This document shows positions 10,476 through 21,471 of a stretch of 64,000 nucleotides of DNA, piece after piece. Under the pieces are notes generated by a model. The model ran no database searches and was not told the origin of the DNA. It was given only the letters and a program-made list of their open reading frames with translations. Positions within the stretch are counted from its first letter, which is position 1. Each line of letters opens with the position of its first letter. Made by a program: the position numbers and the translations under genes. Source of the DNA: Lepidodermella squamata (taxonomy: Eukaryota; Gastrotricha); contig JBLDXI010000015.1 in NCBI GenBank assembly GCA_047495785.1, forward strand, positions 2,294,001-2,358,000, in the 5' to 3' direction.

Positions 10476-12809
10476 ATGATGTTTTCGCTTTCACTGCTAA
10501 CTTCGTTCCTCTTGCATTGTTGTTCAAGCGAAAAGGCTGGAACTCTTCGACTCGTCAGCTTTATCACAAGAACACATGACTACCAAAAAACAAACGGTTC
10601 AGTATGCTTAGCTGCTTACCAAATAGCAGTCGAAGCAGCGAATCAACGATCTGACATCCTGCCAAATCACCGCCTGGAACTTCAAGTTGAAGATGAAGCG
10701 ACAAACGGCTTTGGGGTCATACCATCTGTAGTTCGTGTGATGGAAACAGAGCGTGATAATCCTAGCTATACGAAACCGGTTGCACCAGTTTTCATCGGCC
10801 AACAACAGAACTGCCAATTCTCCGCGCCAGTCATTGGATTCTACAACGCTTTGCACTTCTCTTATGGTTGTGGAACCCTGAACTTGCTTCTACCACGACG
10901 ACGTCATGCCGCCCTCTACCGACCTCAAATGCCTTTGGAAAACAATCTATTCGCCGCGGCAAAATTTATGAAAGAAGTTGGAAAGTGGCGGCAAATCGGA
11001 ATTCTAACTTCAACTAGGCAGGAAGACTACATTTTAGCAAACCGATTCTACCAAATAATTGGCGAGATCGGAGTAAATGTGTCGTCTATTGTCACATCTG
11101 TGGACTTCACAGATTTGGACTTCGCAGCTGAAATGAAAGGCGGAAGCTCTCGAATTTTCTTCGTAGCCTCAACGCAGGCGGTGAATTGTGTTCGAATTTG
11201 GTGCCAGACTTACAAGGCTGGCGTCAGGGCTCCTCAATTCTTATTCATTGCTTCTTTCGTCTGCATTCATTCGCCAGCAACAATCAACCAGCCAGAATGC
11301 TCTGAGCAGGACATTGTTAACAAACAGATGCTAATCACGTTTTGGATAGGGCTTTCAAAGGTTTACGGCAACAACTACGATGGTCGAAGTTCGTTGGGCT
11401 ACAACGCCGCTGAGTTCGAGAAGCGACTCAACGTGGTGATTGGAAGACCGGCCTATCTGGAGCCCGACTATTATACCCGTCTTTTTTGTCAGGACGTAGC
11501 AACTGCAGCGATTCTCACCCTCGATAAAGCTGAGCGAAAACTTGGCAGTATGTACAACATGACGTTGTCAAATTATTGGGGAAACGAAGAGTTGGCGAGA
11601 CCGATTCTCAACCAGTCAGCAATCGAGTTGGACATTGCCACAGTTCGAGTGGGTCGAATAAAATTTTCAAAGAGACTCGAGGTAGATAACGAAAATCAAT
11701 CCATCTCTCAAATGATTAATGGAGATATCAGGCACCTGTACCTCATTATCCCGCAAGATTCTGAAAGTGGCAACGGGAATATATCTACGTTGAAACTTGA
11801 ACCATTTGAAATCCCTAGGAAACTGCCAATTTGGTTTACTCAAACAGGAGAACCTCCAAAAGATTTGTCTGAGATCAAAATTATTCGTATTGAAATATCG
11901 TTAGCTGCTAGAAATGTTTTCATCACCGTTACATGTATCTCAATGTTCTTGAAAGCTATCGTTTCGATTTATACCTGCCAGAAATACCTAAAATCGGTCG
12001 TCAAACTTTCGGGAGAAGTCCCCTTTTTTGATATTGGCACAGCTATCACCGTTTGTGTCGGGTGTCTACTCCTCGATTTGGGTGTCATTTCGCAAATTCT
12101 TTTCAATTCAGCCTGCTCTTGGATTGTCATATTTCCTGTAATTGGATTCAATGTCATTAATTCCACGATCAACTCTCGGGCGCTAACCCTCGCAAAAATA
12201 CTCGAAAAGAAACGAACCCCTGGATCAGCAACAGCAAAACTTCAAACAATGAAAAATTTGAAAAAGCTGAAGCTGAAAACGAGGAAGCGAGTTAAACAAC
12301 AAGATAAAGCTCTAATTCTATCAAAACACGCCATTTACTCCGCTATCGGCGTATTCGTCGTTTCCGTTATCTTATTGATACTATGGCTAGTTGTAATTGA
12401 TCCCATTCGGGTTCGCACAGAGAAATCTCCAGTAACTTTCGACCCCGATTCTGATGAATATTTCGCCACTGTAACTGATCTGTGCTACAGTAGCTCTTTC
12501 TCAGCATGGTCGGCCGCTTTTGCAATTCTCAATTTTCTCAGATTAGCTGCTGGAGCAATCGGTTTCTTATCGGTTAACGGGCTAATCGTGCCTCTACGAT
12601 ACAAGCTTGACGTTTTTGTCCTTAAGATAGCCGTCATGAATGCGACGGCTATTTTTGGTGGTGGAATTCTGACTATCCTGTCCATGAATCAATGGTTCGA
12701 TCAAATCATTGTATTGGCAGCAGGTGAAATGTTATTCTCTGTTTCGACATTCGTCGTCTTTTTCTACCCGGTTTTTTCGCGAAAATGGTTGGTGCCACTG
12801 CCGCAGTAA
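10476..12809 (+). CDS. GABA-B-like class C GPCR, intact (receptor locus 2)
   Basis: Single exon, 777 aa from the first in-frame ATG (10476), which begins a signal peptide; the frame is open further upstream but lacks an ATG. Residues about 25-455 form a periplasmic-binding/Venus-flytrap ligand-binding domain with several N-glycosylation sites. There is no Cys-rich domain between it and the 7TM part, as in GABA-B receptors. The linker contains the PPKDLSEI motif. TM segments lie near 479-500, 519-543, 547-572, 619-641, 673-695, 712-735 and 741-765. A conserved Cys opens TM3 (CSWIVIFP), TM4 ends in a WLVVIDP motif, and a second extracellular Cys precedes TM5. Intracellular loop 2 is strongly basic. 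Agonist unknown: the family is GABA-B-like but divergent, and an orphan or chemosensory role is equally possible. Its 3' end converges with the TRPM gene. Confidence 0.87.
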   Translation: MMFSLSLLTSFLLHCCSSEKAGTLRLVSFITRTHDYQKTNGSVCLAAYQIAVEAANQRSDILPNHRLELQVEDEATNGFGVIPSVVRVMETERDNPSYTKPVAPVFIGQQQNCQFSAPVIGFYNALHFSYGCGTLNLLLPRRRHAALYRPQMPLENNLFAAAKFMKEVGKWRQIGILTSTRQEDYILANRFYQIIGEIGVNVSSIVTSVDFTDLDFAAEMKGGSSRIFFVASTQAVNCVRIWCQTYKAGVRAPQFLFIASFVCIHSPATINQPECSEQDIVNKQMLITFWIGLSKVYGNNYDGRSSLGYNAAEFEKRLNVVIGRPAYLEPDYYTRLFCQDVATAAILTLDKAERKLGSMYNMTLSNYWGNEELARPILNQSAIELDIATVRVGRIKFSKRLEVDNENQSISQMINGDIRHLYLIIPQDSESGNGNISTLKLEPFEIPRKLPIWFTQTGEPPKDLSEIKIIRIEISLAARNVFITVTCISMFLKAIVSIYTCQKYLKSVVKLSGEVPFFDIGTAITVCVGCLLLDLGVISQILFNSACSWIVIFPVIGFNVINSTINSRALTLAKILEKKRTPGSATAKLQTMKNLKKLKLKTRKRVKQQDKALILSKHAIYSAIGVFVVSVILLILWLVVIDPIRVRTEKSPVTFDPDSDEYFATVTDLCYSSSFSAWSAAFAILNFLRLAAGAIGFLSVNGLIVPLRYKLDVFVLKIAVMNATAIFGGGILTILSMNQWFDQIIVLAAGEMLFSVSTFVVFFYPVFSRKWLVPLPQ

Positions 12810-12844
12810 AACCTAACAAGAAGTGTTTGTATTTGAATTCAATT

Positions 12845-12874
12845 TTTATTCTTCAAAAATTATGGCATAATAAA
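12845..12874. terminator. Overlapping convergent poly(A) signals
   Basis: AATAAA at 12869-12874 serves the plus-strand receptor. TTTATT at 12845-12850 is AATAAA on the minus strand and would serve the TRPM gene. Each signal lies beyond the other, so the two 3' ends overlap. Confidence 0.5.
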
Positions 12875-12902
12875 AACAGCAGCAATCCCTGCATAGTTTG
12901 AT

Positions 12903-15900
12903 TCACAGGTGGAACTCATGCTCAGACTCGGATGCAGCTGGGTCTGTAGAAAATTGCACCTCCCCTTTAACGATAACATTGATTTGATTTGCCGATCCCT
13001 CACTTTCGTCCCGGGGGCTGTCGTCCGCGTCCGGCTCCGTTCGCTCTGTTTCTATCGGTTCGACTTGGTTGTGGGCCAGTCTTTTCCGAATACTGCTACC
13101 TTGCCTAGAAAATCCTACGGCTTCACTTTTCATGGTCGTTTGAGAATTATTCCTGCGGAACGATGTCGTCGATGGCCGTCTTGATTCTTCAGCCAGCGTC
13201 ATCAAGTCACAAGAGGCAGTATCGTCCGTTTCCTGAGCCTCCAACAGCGTTCGAGCAGCTTTTGCATACTGATCGTCGTCCCCGCAGATATCGAAGCCAC
13301 TCGGAGCCGACGGATCACTCGAGGGCCTAGAGCTCTAGCGGAAGATTCTTCAACCTCAGCGTGTTCGACATTTATAGTTGGAATTTTAGGGAAAGAACTT
13401 TCGCCAACAGGAGAGGAAGACAAGACCGACCTCCCACCAACGTCACTCAACCTTCGCTCACTGGAAATTTGGCGGGAATGGAATCGTGATTCAAATTCAC
13501 GCATTATGCTCAGAACTGCATTTTGGCGATGTACAATTTGTTCAACAGCAATTTGTACCGCTTCCATTCGCTCAGCAGCAGACCTCATTTGTTCTTCCGG
13601 TTTGGCAGTTATAGCATCCCGCGCCTCGAGTAATTCATCGCGAGCTTGCTCTTCAAAATCGTGTAATGACGCTATGTTCTGTTCGCTTAGCACCACCTTC
13701 AAAAGACCAGGATCGCGAATTTTAAGGCGGCCGCGAAATCTTTTGATGAAATAACGAACTAACAGGTAAATATGCGATATTATAATGAAAGGCGGCGGGA
13801 GGGTTGGTAACATCTGATAGTCGACAATTAGCCGATATCGCTGGAACCGGGTTAACGCCCTGGAAGTCGAGCTAATTCGATCGAATAGGGAATTGAAAAT
13901 TGCGACCAGAAGGTTCAGCATCAAAACGTTTGCGATGATCAGATAGATTGCTTGGGCGACATTTCCTAACCAAGTGCAGCACCAGCACGGAGGTTTGTCA
14001 CGACTGGTCGAGTTTCGGAATTCTGAATCACATTGCCTGGTATCGATGTATTCGTGATAGACTTCGCCGTATAAATGAATGTAAGGTTCGATCCAAATTT
14101 CCTTCAATATATCCCACTCGGGGTTCCGCCACGGAAATCGCGTGGCATTCATGACGATCCCATACATTGCAATAGCGACGAGGAGGATCACTATGAAACT
14201 CATCATCTCCTTCAACATTTTTTGGATAATCATGATGTAAACTGCCAATGAAGTGTTAACTTGAAATATGTCGAACATGTGGAATAGGTGGAAGACGATG
14301 GCAACGATCCAGAATGCGCGACCAGCTTCGAACGACTCTTCAGTCCATCGCATGGTAAGGCCTATGATGAACAATGCTGTCCCGATGCCATCAAAAAGGT
14401 TCCACATATCGTCGTAGTAAATTTCAAGTCGCGACCTCATGGAGTGAGCGTCTATTGCAACAATTTCTCGGAATTTGTCGATCAGCATCGTGAAAATGTA
14501 GCAATAAACGTAGATTTCAGGCCATTGAGCGTATGTTAGGAAGGATTCGGTCAGAATCGTGTAAGAATAACAGCAGATGAAGAAAATATAGGCAATCGCA
14601 TGGAGCCAGAATTTTGTAACCGGAGCGTTGTAGAACTCATCGAGGCGAGTTCGAAATGACAAAGGTGTACCAAATGACCTGCTCATCTCCATTTCGCCCT
14701 GCATTCGTGGCCTGTTCACCAAACTATTGAATGAAGTTGTCGACTCAAAGTTCTCATGTTGCGGTGACGGAGATCTTGCTGGCAAGTGAAATTCCTGATG
14801 TTTCATAGCGAAGGTTACGTTAGGAGTGTGCTCATCCAAAGTCCGTAGCTTGTAATCAGACTGGGCAGGAACAGCCGAGCTCACACTTGGTATAGTTTCA
14901 ACTGCCGTTGACAAACGAGGCTTATGGGAGTTTCGAAAACTGCTGTTAGAAGCCGAGCTGCGGCTTTTAGAAACTCTAGGGTGGCCATCTTCAGTTTCAT
15001 TGTTCGGGGAAGTTGTACCGCTCGAGCTGCTTCCTGTACTCATACCTTGCAGCCTTTCTTCTATCTCAGCCTCAGTCTGGGGCTGTAAGAAAAGCTCTTC
15101 CTGCGTCAGGTAATCCAAGCCGAAAACCGCATAAGGAGGGAAGATTAGGCCGAGTAAGATTTTCCAGGGTCTTGTTGACCTGGTTCGCAAACCACCCATC
15201 CATAAGACATCGAGTAGACTCTGGCAGCAAGGATGAGCGACCAACATTTTATGCCCGGCAGCCACGGCGATGCTCAAGCAAGTTTTCTCGCTGAAATTGT
15301 TGAGTTCATAAGTTAATAATTGCTGTCCCATAACTTCATCGATTTGGCGGCACTTCTCCAACAGCTCGACCGCTAGTTTCGCAAACTCCCGGCCGTTTGA
15401 CTTGATCTCACTCAACGTTTCAGGGGATGCGTCGTATTTCAGGAAATCGCCCAAGCTCCGGTATAAACGGCAGGCTACCAGGCATTTCGCAAGCATTTCT
15501 TCGCCATTAGTACACATAAGCTTAGCCATATTGTGCCGCCGCATTAAAATTGCCCAGATAAGAAGCTCCGAAAACGGATAGCGAAATCGATCAGGATCTT
15601 CGCCAGGAATCGCAGGGGGTGGACTGTTAGTCCCAAAGAATATTTTCTAAAAATCAGAAGAATTTTCAAAAGGTTAGGGATATAGGAAATACGAAGCATG
15701 GTTTAGTTTCTAACTAGAACAAGTCTCACACATGAGCTACCAGGTGGGAAATTGGGGCATCACGGTTACCATGATTTTTGACGTAATCCAAGAGCATGGC
15801 TTCTCCTGAAATCGATTTATATGAAGAGCACTGTTAAGTATATTCGGACACCCCCTATTTTGTTCCACTAAAGCATTTCAGACCCATGCTAATATTTGCT

Positions 15901-17503
15901 CGGGAATGTTTACTCAGTATGCCTACCTTTAGAAACTTTGAGTTGCTGAATTTTGAGTTCTGCCGATCAAACTGCTTACGGGCTCTAATTCGGTAATTAG
16001 ATCGGTAACCGAACCCCATGAGTGCATCAATTGTCGCACCAACATCCGGCAGCGTAATTCGTCCAGTAATCGCCCGTTTCGCCAGCAAACGCGTCAAATC
16101 ATGCAGCAGCCATGCATCACTGTGCTTGATGTTGTACAGCTGCTCAAGACGTTGATAAGTCACCACCTCCGACATATTGATTCCCTGTTGTAGTAGGAGT
16201 TTAACAAATTCGATGCGGTCAGTCACCAGAGCTTCAATCATAGTGTCGTTCAACGCGCCTTCAGGCCAGGATTGGCCATCAGTGAAAATTTCCTTCGTCG
16301 CCAAGTCGACTCGATTCCAAGCTAACGCCAAACGGAGCTGCTCATTCGGCGATCGCTGAGTGGCTCGAAGTAACGCAGACAAGACGCAAACGTCGAGTTC
16401 GTCCGTTGACCGATTCGCGCGATCATGGTGGTCACGTTGGTGATGAGCCACGCCATCAGGCGCCGACCAAATCGTCACCAATTTCCGCCGTTTCGTGCAC
16501 AAAATCAATTCGTTTAATGTCGCTTTGTTGCGATGTTGGGAATTTCCGAAGCACTGCTGGATATGGACGGCCAACAAGCCCATGTCAGATTCATCTAACA
16601 TGTTGTTGCCTGATCCATGGCTGTCCTGGTTATTCGCGTCATTAAGATGCATAGCCAAGCTCATCAAATCGCAGGCTCGACCACTATCCGCGACTACTAC
16701 AACCGGTTTCATGTCGGTAAGGTAGTCCACGGCGAGTCTAATGCAGTGAGCGCCACCTTCCACGAAAACCGAAACAAGAGGAGCTGTTACAAGCGATCCT
16801 TGCCTGAAAAAATACTAAGAAAACTTGTTCAGCCAAATTAAAAAGTACTAACGAGACTGATAAGCGAGATGCAGAGGAAATTGCGGATTCAAAGTCCTGC
16901 CTCCACTTGACTTCTTGTCCATACTTCCCAACCGAACCATCATCGACCAGGAGGAAAAATGAATGATTTGGGTTTAGAACCGTGGCACCGGACGCAGTTT
17001 GGGGTGGGTAGTAATGGACGTTCCCATTTCGAACTGTAAGTCGATGCCGCCCGGCTACAACACCCCACGGTGCGATTCCTATCACAACAGCTCGGCTACG
17101 TCGTAGAACTCCGGCCGTCAAAGCGTCACCAACTTGTTTAGCTACTCCGATGTTCAACCCAGTTGTGATGATCCAGCAACCAGGTACAGCTGCCATGCGT
17201 TGTAGAGATTTGCGGAAGGCTCGTTTCACCCGTTGGGGTAGGTCGAAGTTGTGCATGCCGCCGTGGATAGTGATGATGAGTTTTGGCGGGTCGGCTCCCC
17301 AGTGTTCGACCATGAGGTCGACAACGTCCTGTGGCCGCGCGTGAGGGCTCATGCGGATAAATTGGGCGTGAACTCCGGTGCCGAATTCGACAGTGCCGAA
17401 TGAGTCGGTTGGGAACGAGACGGTGTGCCGTTTCCATGACCATGTGCCGATAGGCCAATGCACCATAGGGTCGTGGGCTGATTTGTCGCGACCACATCCA
17501 CAT
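12903..17503 (-). CDS. TRPM-family cation channel (5' exon(s) not found)
   Basis: Minus-strand exons: 17503-16853, 16803-15927 and 15646-13202, joined by introns of 49 and 280 nt; the frame is kept at both junctions, giving about 1320 aa. The 17503 boundary is a splice acceptor (TTTTCTAG), so the first exon lies upstream and was not identified. Exon 1 here holds the TRPM homology/SLOG domain (CGCGR, PTDSFG, GGMHNF). Exon 2 continues it (FVEGGAHC). Exon 3 holds the LMRRHNM-AKCLVACRLYRSL block, TM segments S1-S6, a pore region with FPWRNPEW and a disulfide-type Cys pair, the S6 ANVLMLNLLVAIFN motif and a C-terminal coiled-coil-like helix. No kinase domain is seen. Near 13330 the reading frame changes: the frame to 13202 ends soon after, while a Ser/Asp-rich tail is open in another frame down to 12903, implying an unresolved small intron or a frameshift. 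Confidence 0.88.
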
Positions 17504-18024
17504 CTAGAAAAATTGTGAGAATTGTCAGAAAATATTCCGAAAGCTGAAGTAAATTAAAGAAGTTGCAATCTGATTACGACAAAGCATTTTGAGATGTAAA
17601 AATTGATACTAAATTAATTTTGCTGATTTTAATACCAAAAGTTAAAGAGGAAAAATGTCCTATAGGTATTTTAGAATTTGTTGACGAGCTTGAGAATTTT
17701 TGCTCAGTAGTCGTTTCCAATTTCAAAAATTGAATTTGCTCAGTTGACGTTTACGCAAATGTCGGCATATGTTTAATTCAACTCTTAGAAAATTCCAAAT
17801 TGGTGCAAGAAAAATTGAGCAAATTCAGCCTAATCTTGCAAAAACATTTCAGGAATTTTCTAAAAATTAGAATGGATAATTTTGCTTACATTTCGGGCTT
17901 GTTGATATCAGCCATAAATTGCATGCATTCACATTTCTGAAAATTAGCCTCAATCCAGGTCGGCGAGCTAGCCTGTAATTTTTACAAATAATAATTTTTT
18001 TAAATATTTTTGAAAAATAGCTAA
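17504..18024. other. AT-rich non-coding region upstream of the known TRPM exons
   Basis: No coding segment could be recognised. It should contain, or lead to, the missing 5' exon or promoter of the TRPM gene on the minus strand. It begins with the polypyrimidine tract of the 17503 splice acceptor. Confidence 0.4.
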
Positions 18025-18943
18025 GAGGGCTGTGATCGTACATAAATAAGATTTATAACAACATTATAATGACCTTATAGTGTGACACAGAAAAAAAATC
18101 TATCGTACACTTTTTATTGTTGGTGCTATATTATTGCCTATTCTGCCTATTCTGCTGCTTCAATTGCATTCTTTACTACAGTCATTATCACTAGTTTCAG
18201 CAGATCGTTTTCGATAAACCGGTAAATCGAATCACGAGTTTCAAAATATATGATAGATTGAGTGTTATCATTCAATTTCATCGCACACCTGTTACCTTTT
18301 AACTGGTATCTAACAGCTTTCTTAGCAGATTAAGAAGCTATAGAAGCTGGCATTACCCCTGAGAAATATTTTTCTCCTTTGACAAATTCCACAATCATTC
18401 GATGACTTGAAATCTAGCTATTGCATCATTCGAAATGGCAGCTTTTACGAGGCACTTCAATATTATGCCAAATAAGGCGCGAGAGGGTAAATTTTTCAAG
18501 CTGGGGAAAACTCGTTTGTGATTAAAATCACAAAAGAAAGGCATCAGCATACAGGTAGTTTGTGACACGAAAAATGCGGCTATTGGCGGATTGAAAATCG
18601 AGTTAGCTTTTGGTAGTTTTTGTATCACGATTATTTTCTTGAGAAAAATGGTAAAAACTAGCTTTCCAGATTCAGCAAAAGAATTGGAACATCGTCTTGA
18701 GGCCATTGGCTATGCAGACCGCTAGGGCAGTGTTTCATCTCTGCGCGCAATGTAAAAATTTATGAATGAAGGAAATGACCCAAATGACGTGAATAACGTA
18801 AGAGAATATTAGAACTCAAACAGCAGCAAAAAATCACAGTATTTTTTTGCTGCACATAAAACTTAGCGCGAGCGATTTATATTAGCGTTATAAGCAAAAA
18901 ATAAATTTATAACAAATTTATTACTCTTTCGATCACAGCCCTC
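18025..18943 (+). mobile_element. PIF/Harbinger-like DNA transposon relic
   Basis: A 14-base perfect terminal inverted repeat (GAGGGCTGTGATCG at 18025 and its complement ending at 18943) is flanked on both sides by TAA (18022-18024 and 18944-18946). This is the 3-bp TWA/TAA target-site duplication typical of PIF/Harbinger elements. Inside, the plus strand near 18537-18723 reads with KGISIQVVCDTK and a downstream AIGYADR. This weakly recalls the DDE transposase core, but it is interrupted, so the element is non-autonomous or dead. The 919-bp length fits a decayed copy. Confidence 0.7.
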
Positions 18944-18946
18944 TAA

Positions 18947-19840
18947 AAAAGATTAGTACCGGTATGGCACCGTAAACGGTGGAACGCCGCATTTGTTTGA
19001 AGAACATGACCGGCTGCTCAACTCAACAAATTGTTTTATCGCAACAACCTTTCAACCCATAACTGGAAACGGCAATTGCTAAAAATCTAAAGCCTAGAAA
19101 AATTCGAAAAAAAATTAAGCACTATTATGAGCTGAAATAGAGGGCAGGTAGTAAAGTCATTTTCATTGTTAGAATAATATTAAAATTATATTTGGGAGAC
19201 TTCTCACCTTAACGCTGTATAAAATGACGGAATAACTTGCTGAAAGTGCACGTGTTCAGTTGTATTACGATTCATATAGCACACAACAATAGCCGGTAGT
19301 AGTTGCGTTATATGTACGCAGAATACCACACATACCTAAAAGCAGAAAATTACGGCTGTACTATACGAGGCAACAACACTTAGCATTACCACGCTGCGCA
19401 TGGCCCATTTGTGAGTTATTAATGCTGCGGCAGTTATTGTCGTCATTTCAGTACTATGGCATTAACGAGACGAGTCACATGAGATGAGCCGCGCGCGCGG
19501 AGGATGACCCGGCTTTTGAACTACTACTATCATACACCGACCGCACTCGCGCTTAAGAAAGCCCTAGTCTGTTCTGTGTACAAGTATACTCGACGACTGG
19601 GTATGACGTCAAACCGGGCTCATTACTACAACACCACCACCACCGCCAACAACAGTACTCGGCCGTAAACAATGAATAAATAATAACACAGCCGGCGTGT
19701 GGATAAATAGGAATTAGCATCGATGCGTGAAAAAAGGTAACAGGTAATAATAAGCGAGACAAAAAGGCGATAAAAAAGAGTAGTAAGCGATAACTTGCGC
19801 CACGCGTAATCCGATAAAAATTCGATTATTTACCACAAGC
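18947..19840. other. Intergenic region, no gene seen
   Basis: AT-rich sequence without a credible ORF, carrying CAAC-type simple repeats near 19625-19650 and a GCGCGCGCGG run at about 19491-19500. No recognised element was found. It ends at the tRNA-Met gene. Confidence 0.4.
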
Positions 19841-19914
19841 GCCTCCTTGGCTCAGTTGGCTAGAGCGCCAGTCTCATAATCTGGAGGTCGTGAGTTCGAT
19901 CCTCACAGGGGGCA
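19841..19914 (+). tRNA. tRNA-Met(CAT), elongator type
   Basis: Full cloverleaf: a 7-bp acceptor (GCCTCCT with AGGGGGC), D arm with GGCTCAGTTGGCTAGAGC, anticodon loop CTCATAA (anticodon CAT) and T arm GTGAGTTCGATCCTCAC. The sequence agrees with eukaryotic elongator tRNA-Met. The same tRNA occurs on the minus strand at 48447-48520 and 53408-53481. Confidence 0.95.
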
Positions 19915-20387
19915 GCTACATGTTTTTTTTGCGTGGCATCAAAATAAATCACACAAGTTGAAAAAAATGTCCATGTCCCTTAATTGACTCAAATTACATG
20001 ACATGCGCCTGTTTATTTTTTAATATTTTTTAATATTATTGATACCACTATTGCCGAGAAAAAAATTGCCCATCTCAAGTCTTTACGCTAAGTTAATATT
20101 TTCATGTTGACAAATCAGCTTTTCGATGTCCTCACGCACAAAAAATTTCAACGATGATGATAAGATTTCAAGTTTTACCTCAGTAGAAATAAAAAACGCG
20201 CCAGAAAATGAAAATCACAGCGAGAAATACCGACGAAGATCGACGAAATATCGGGTCTCTGTACACAAAAATATATGCTAATAAAATGTCGAGGTCATGT
20301 ACACATAGGTATCAAATAATGTGCTAATAAGATGTTGTGGTCAAATTGGTCTTTCCCTGAAATTTAGGAAGAGAGCCCTTATTTTAT

Positions 20388-20688
20388 CGGAACCGAATTT
20401 ACGGTGATTGGAACCTAATTTGCTTTAGCGGAACCAGATTTCGGAATTTTCTAGGGGCCTGAAATAACCCTTCGGATGTTTCTTGGGTAACATGATTTAC
20501 CACAATAATTAAAAACCACCATTAAATTCAGCGTGACATTTTCCATGAGACTGAGTGTTCAATTCAGAACTCCTGCTTCGCTTGAAATTCGTAGAATTAT
20601 ACAAAAAGTGCGACTTCCGGCAAAATTCGAACAATAAAAGGTTCCGCAACTTGCAAATTTGGTTCCGCTACAGCACATTTGGTTCGAC
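20388..20688. repeat. Dispersed repeat bounded by CGGAACC(A)AATTT inverted ends, copy 2
   Basis: This is a diverged second copy of the 8312-8575 repeat. The ends carry CGGAACCGAATTT on the left and AAATTTGGTTCCG with CATTTGGTTCGAC on the right. The interior shares CACAATAATTA and GAGTGTTCAATTCAGAA. Several subterminal GGAACC/GGTTCC motifs suggest a transposase-binding array. Confidence 0.55.
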
Positions 20689-21471
20689 TAAGAGATAATC
20701 TGTTTAGGAAAATTGTCATTGATAATCTTGAAAATGACTGAACAATTCTGAAAATAATCGAAAAATTAAATTCCAGGGCGGTGATATTTTACCAATTTTT
20801 GTGAAAATAAATGATAATTTTCCGTATTTCTCGAAAATTCATAAGAAATTGATTTATTACCTACCGTTTTCTCTTAAATCTGATGAAGATTAATTATTTT
20901 CATCACCCTCACCTATAATAGTTATTAATTGATTATTGCGAAAACGCGGCGCTTATTTGAGAGATAACTTGCCAATATTGGTTTTTGGAATCGAATAAAT
21001 CGCCAATCAATGATTTTTTTTTTACTTCGAATGTTTCGTCGAGTTTCGAAATGTATATTACCGATTTTGCCGTCAGTGGGTTTATTATTTCAATGGATAT
21101 CTGCTCCTTTAGAATAAAATTAAACGAGTAAATTATCAAATATTAAATCCTGGAGTGACAGACACAAAAGAAAAGCGTCTCTTGACTCCAGACGCCTGCC
21201 TCATCAAACGGCGCATTGTAAAACGCTCTAATATCAGAGTACCACTCGCGCGCACACACATACTCGACTCATCTGCATACTTGCTGAAATTTTCTTACAG
21301 TTTTGAAAACGTCTTGTTTCGCCGATTCCGCCAAGCCGTTTAAATTAGGCTCATAATACCTGGCAGCATGAATAATAAACTGCAAGACGTATTTGCTACG
21401 AAGTGACATCGCATTTTATAATTGGCACCACAATTTACCGGTAAATGTAACCATCATCAGTATAGCAGGAT
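20689..21471. other. AT-rich region upstream of the collagen gene
   Basis: No gene is recognised. It contains the presumed promoter of the collagen gene at its 3' end, but I see no clear TATA box next to the ATG at 21472. Confidence 0.35.

Noticed and set aside
18395-18706. 103-codon minus-strand ORF as a gene
   Set aside because: It lies inside the Harbinger-like element, opposite a faint transposase-like plus-strand reading; no independent support.
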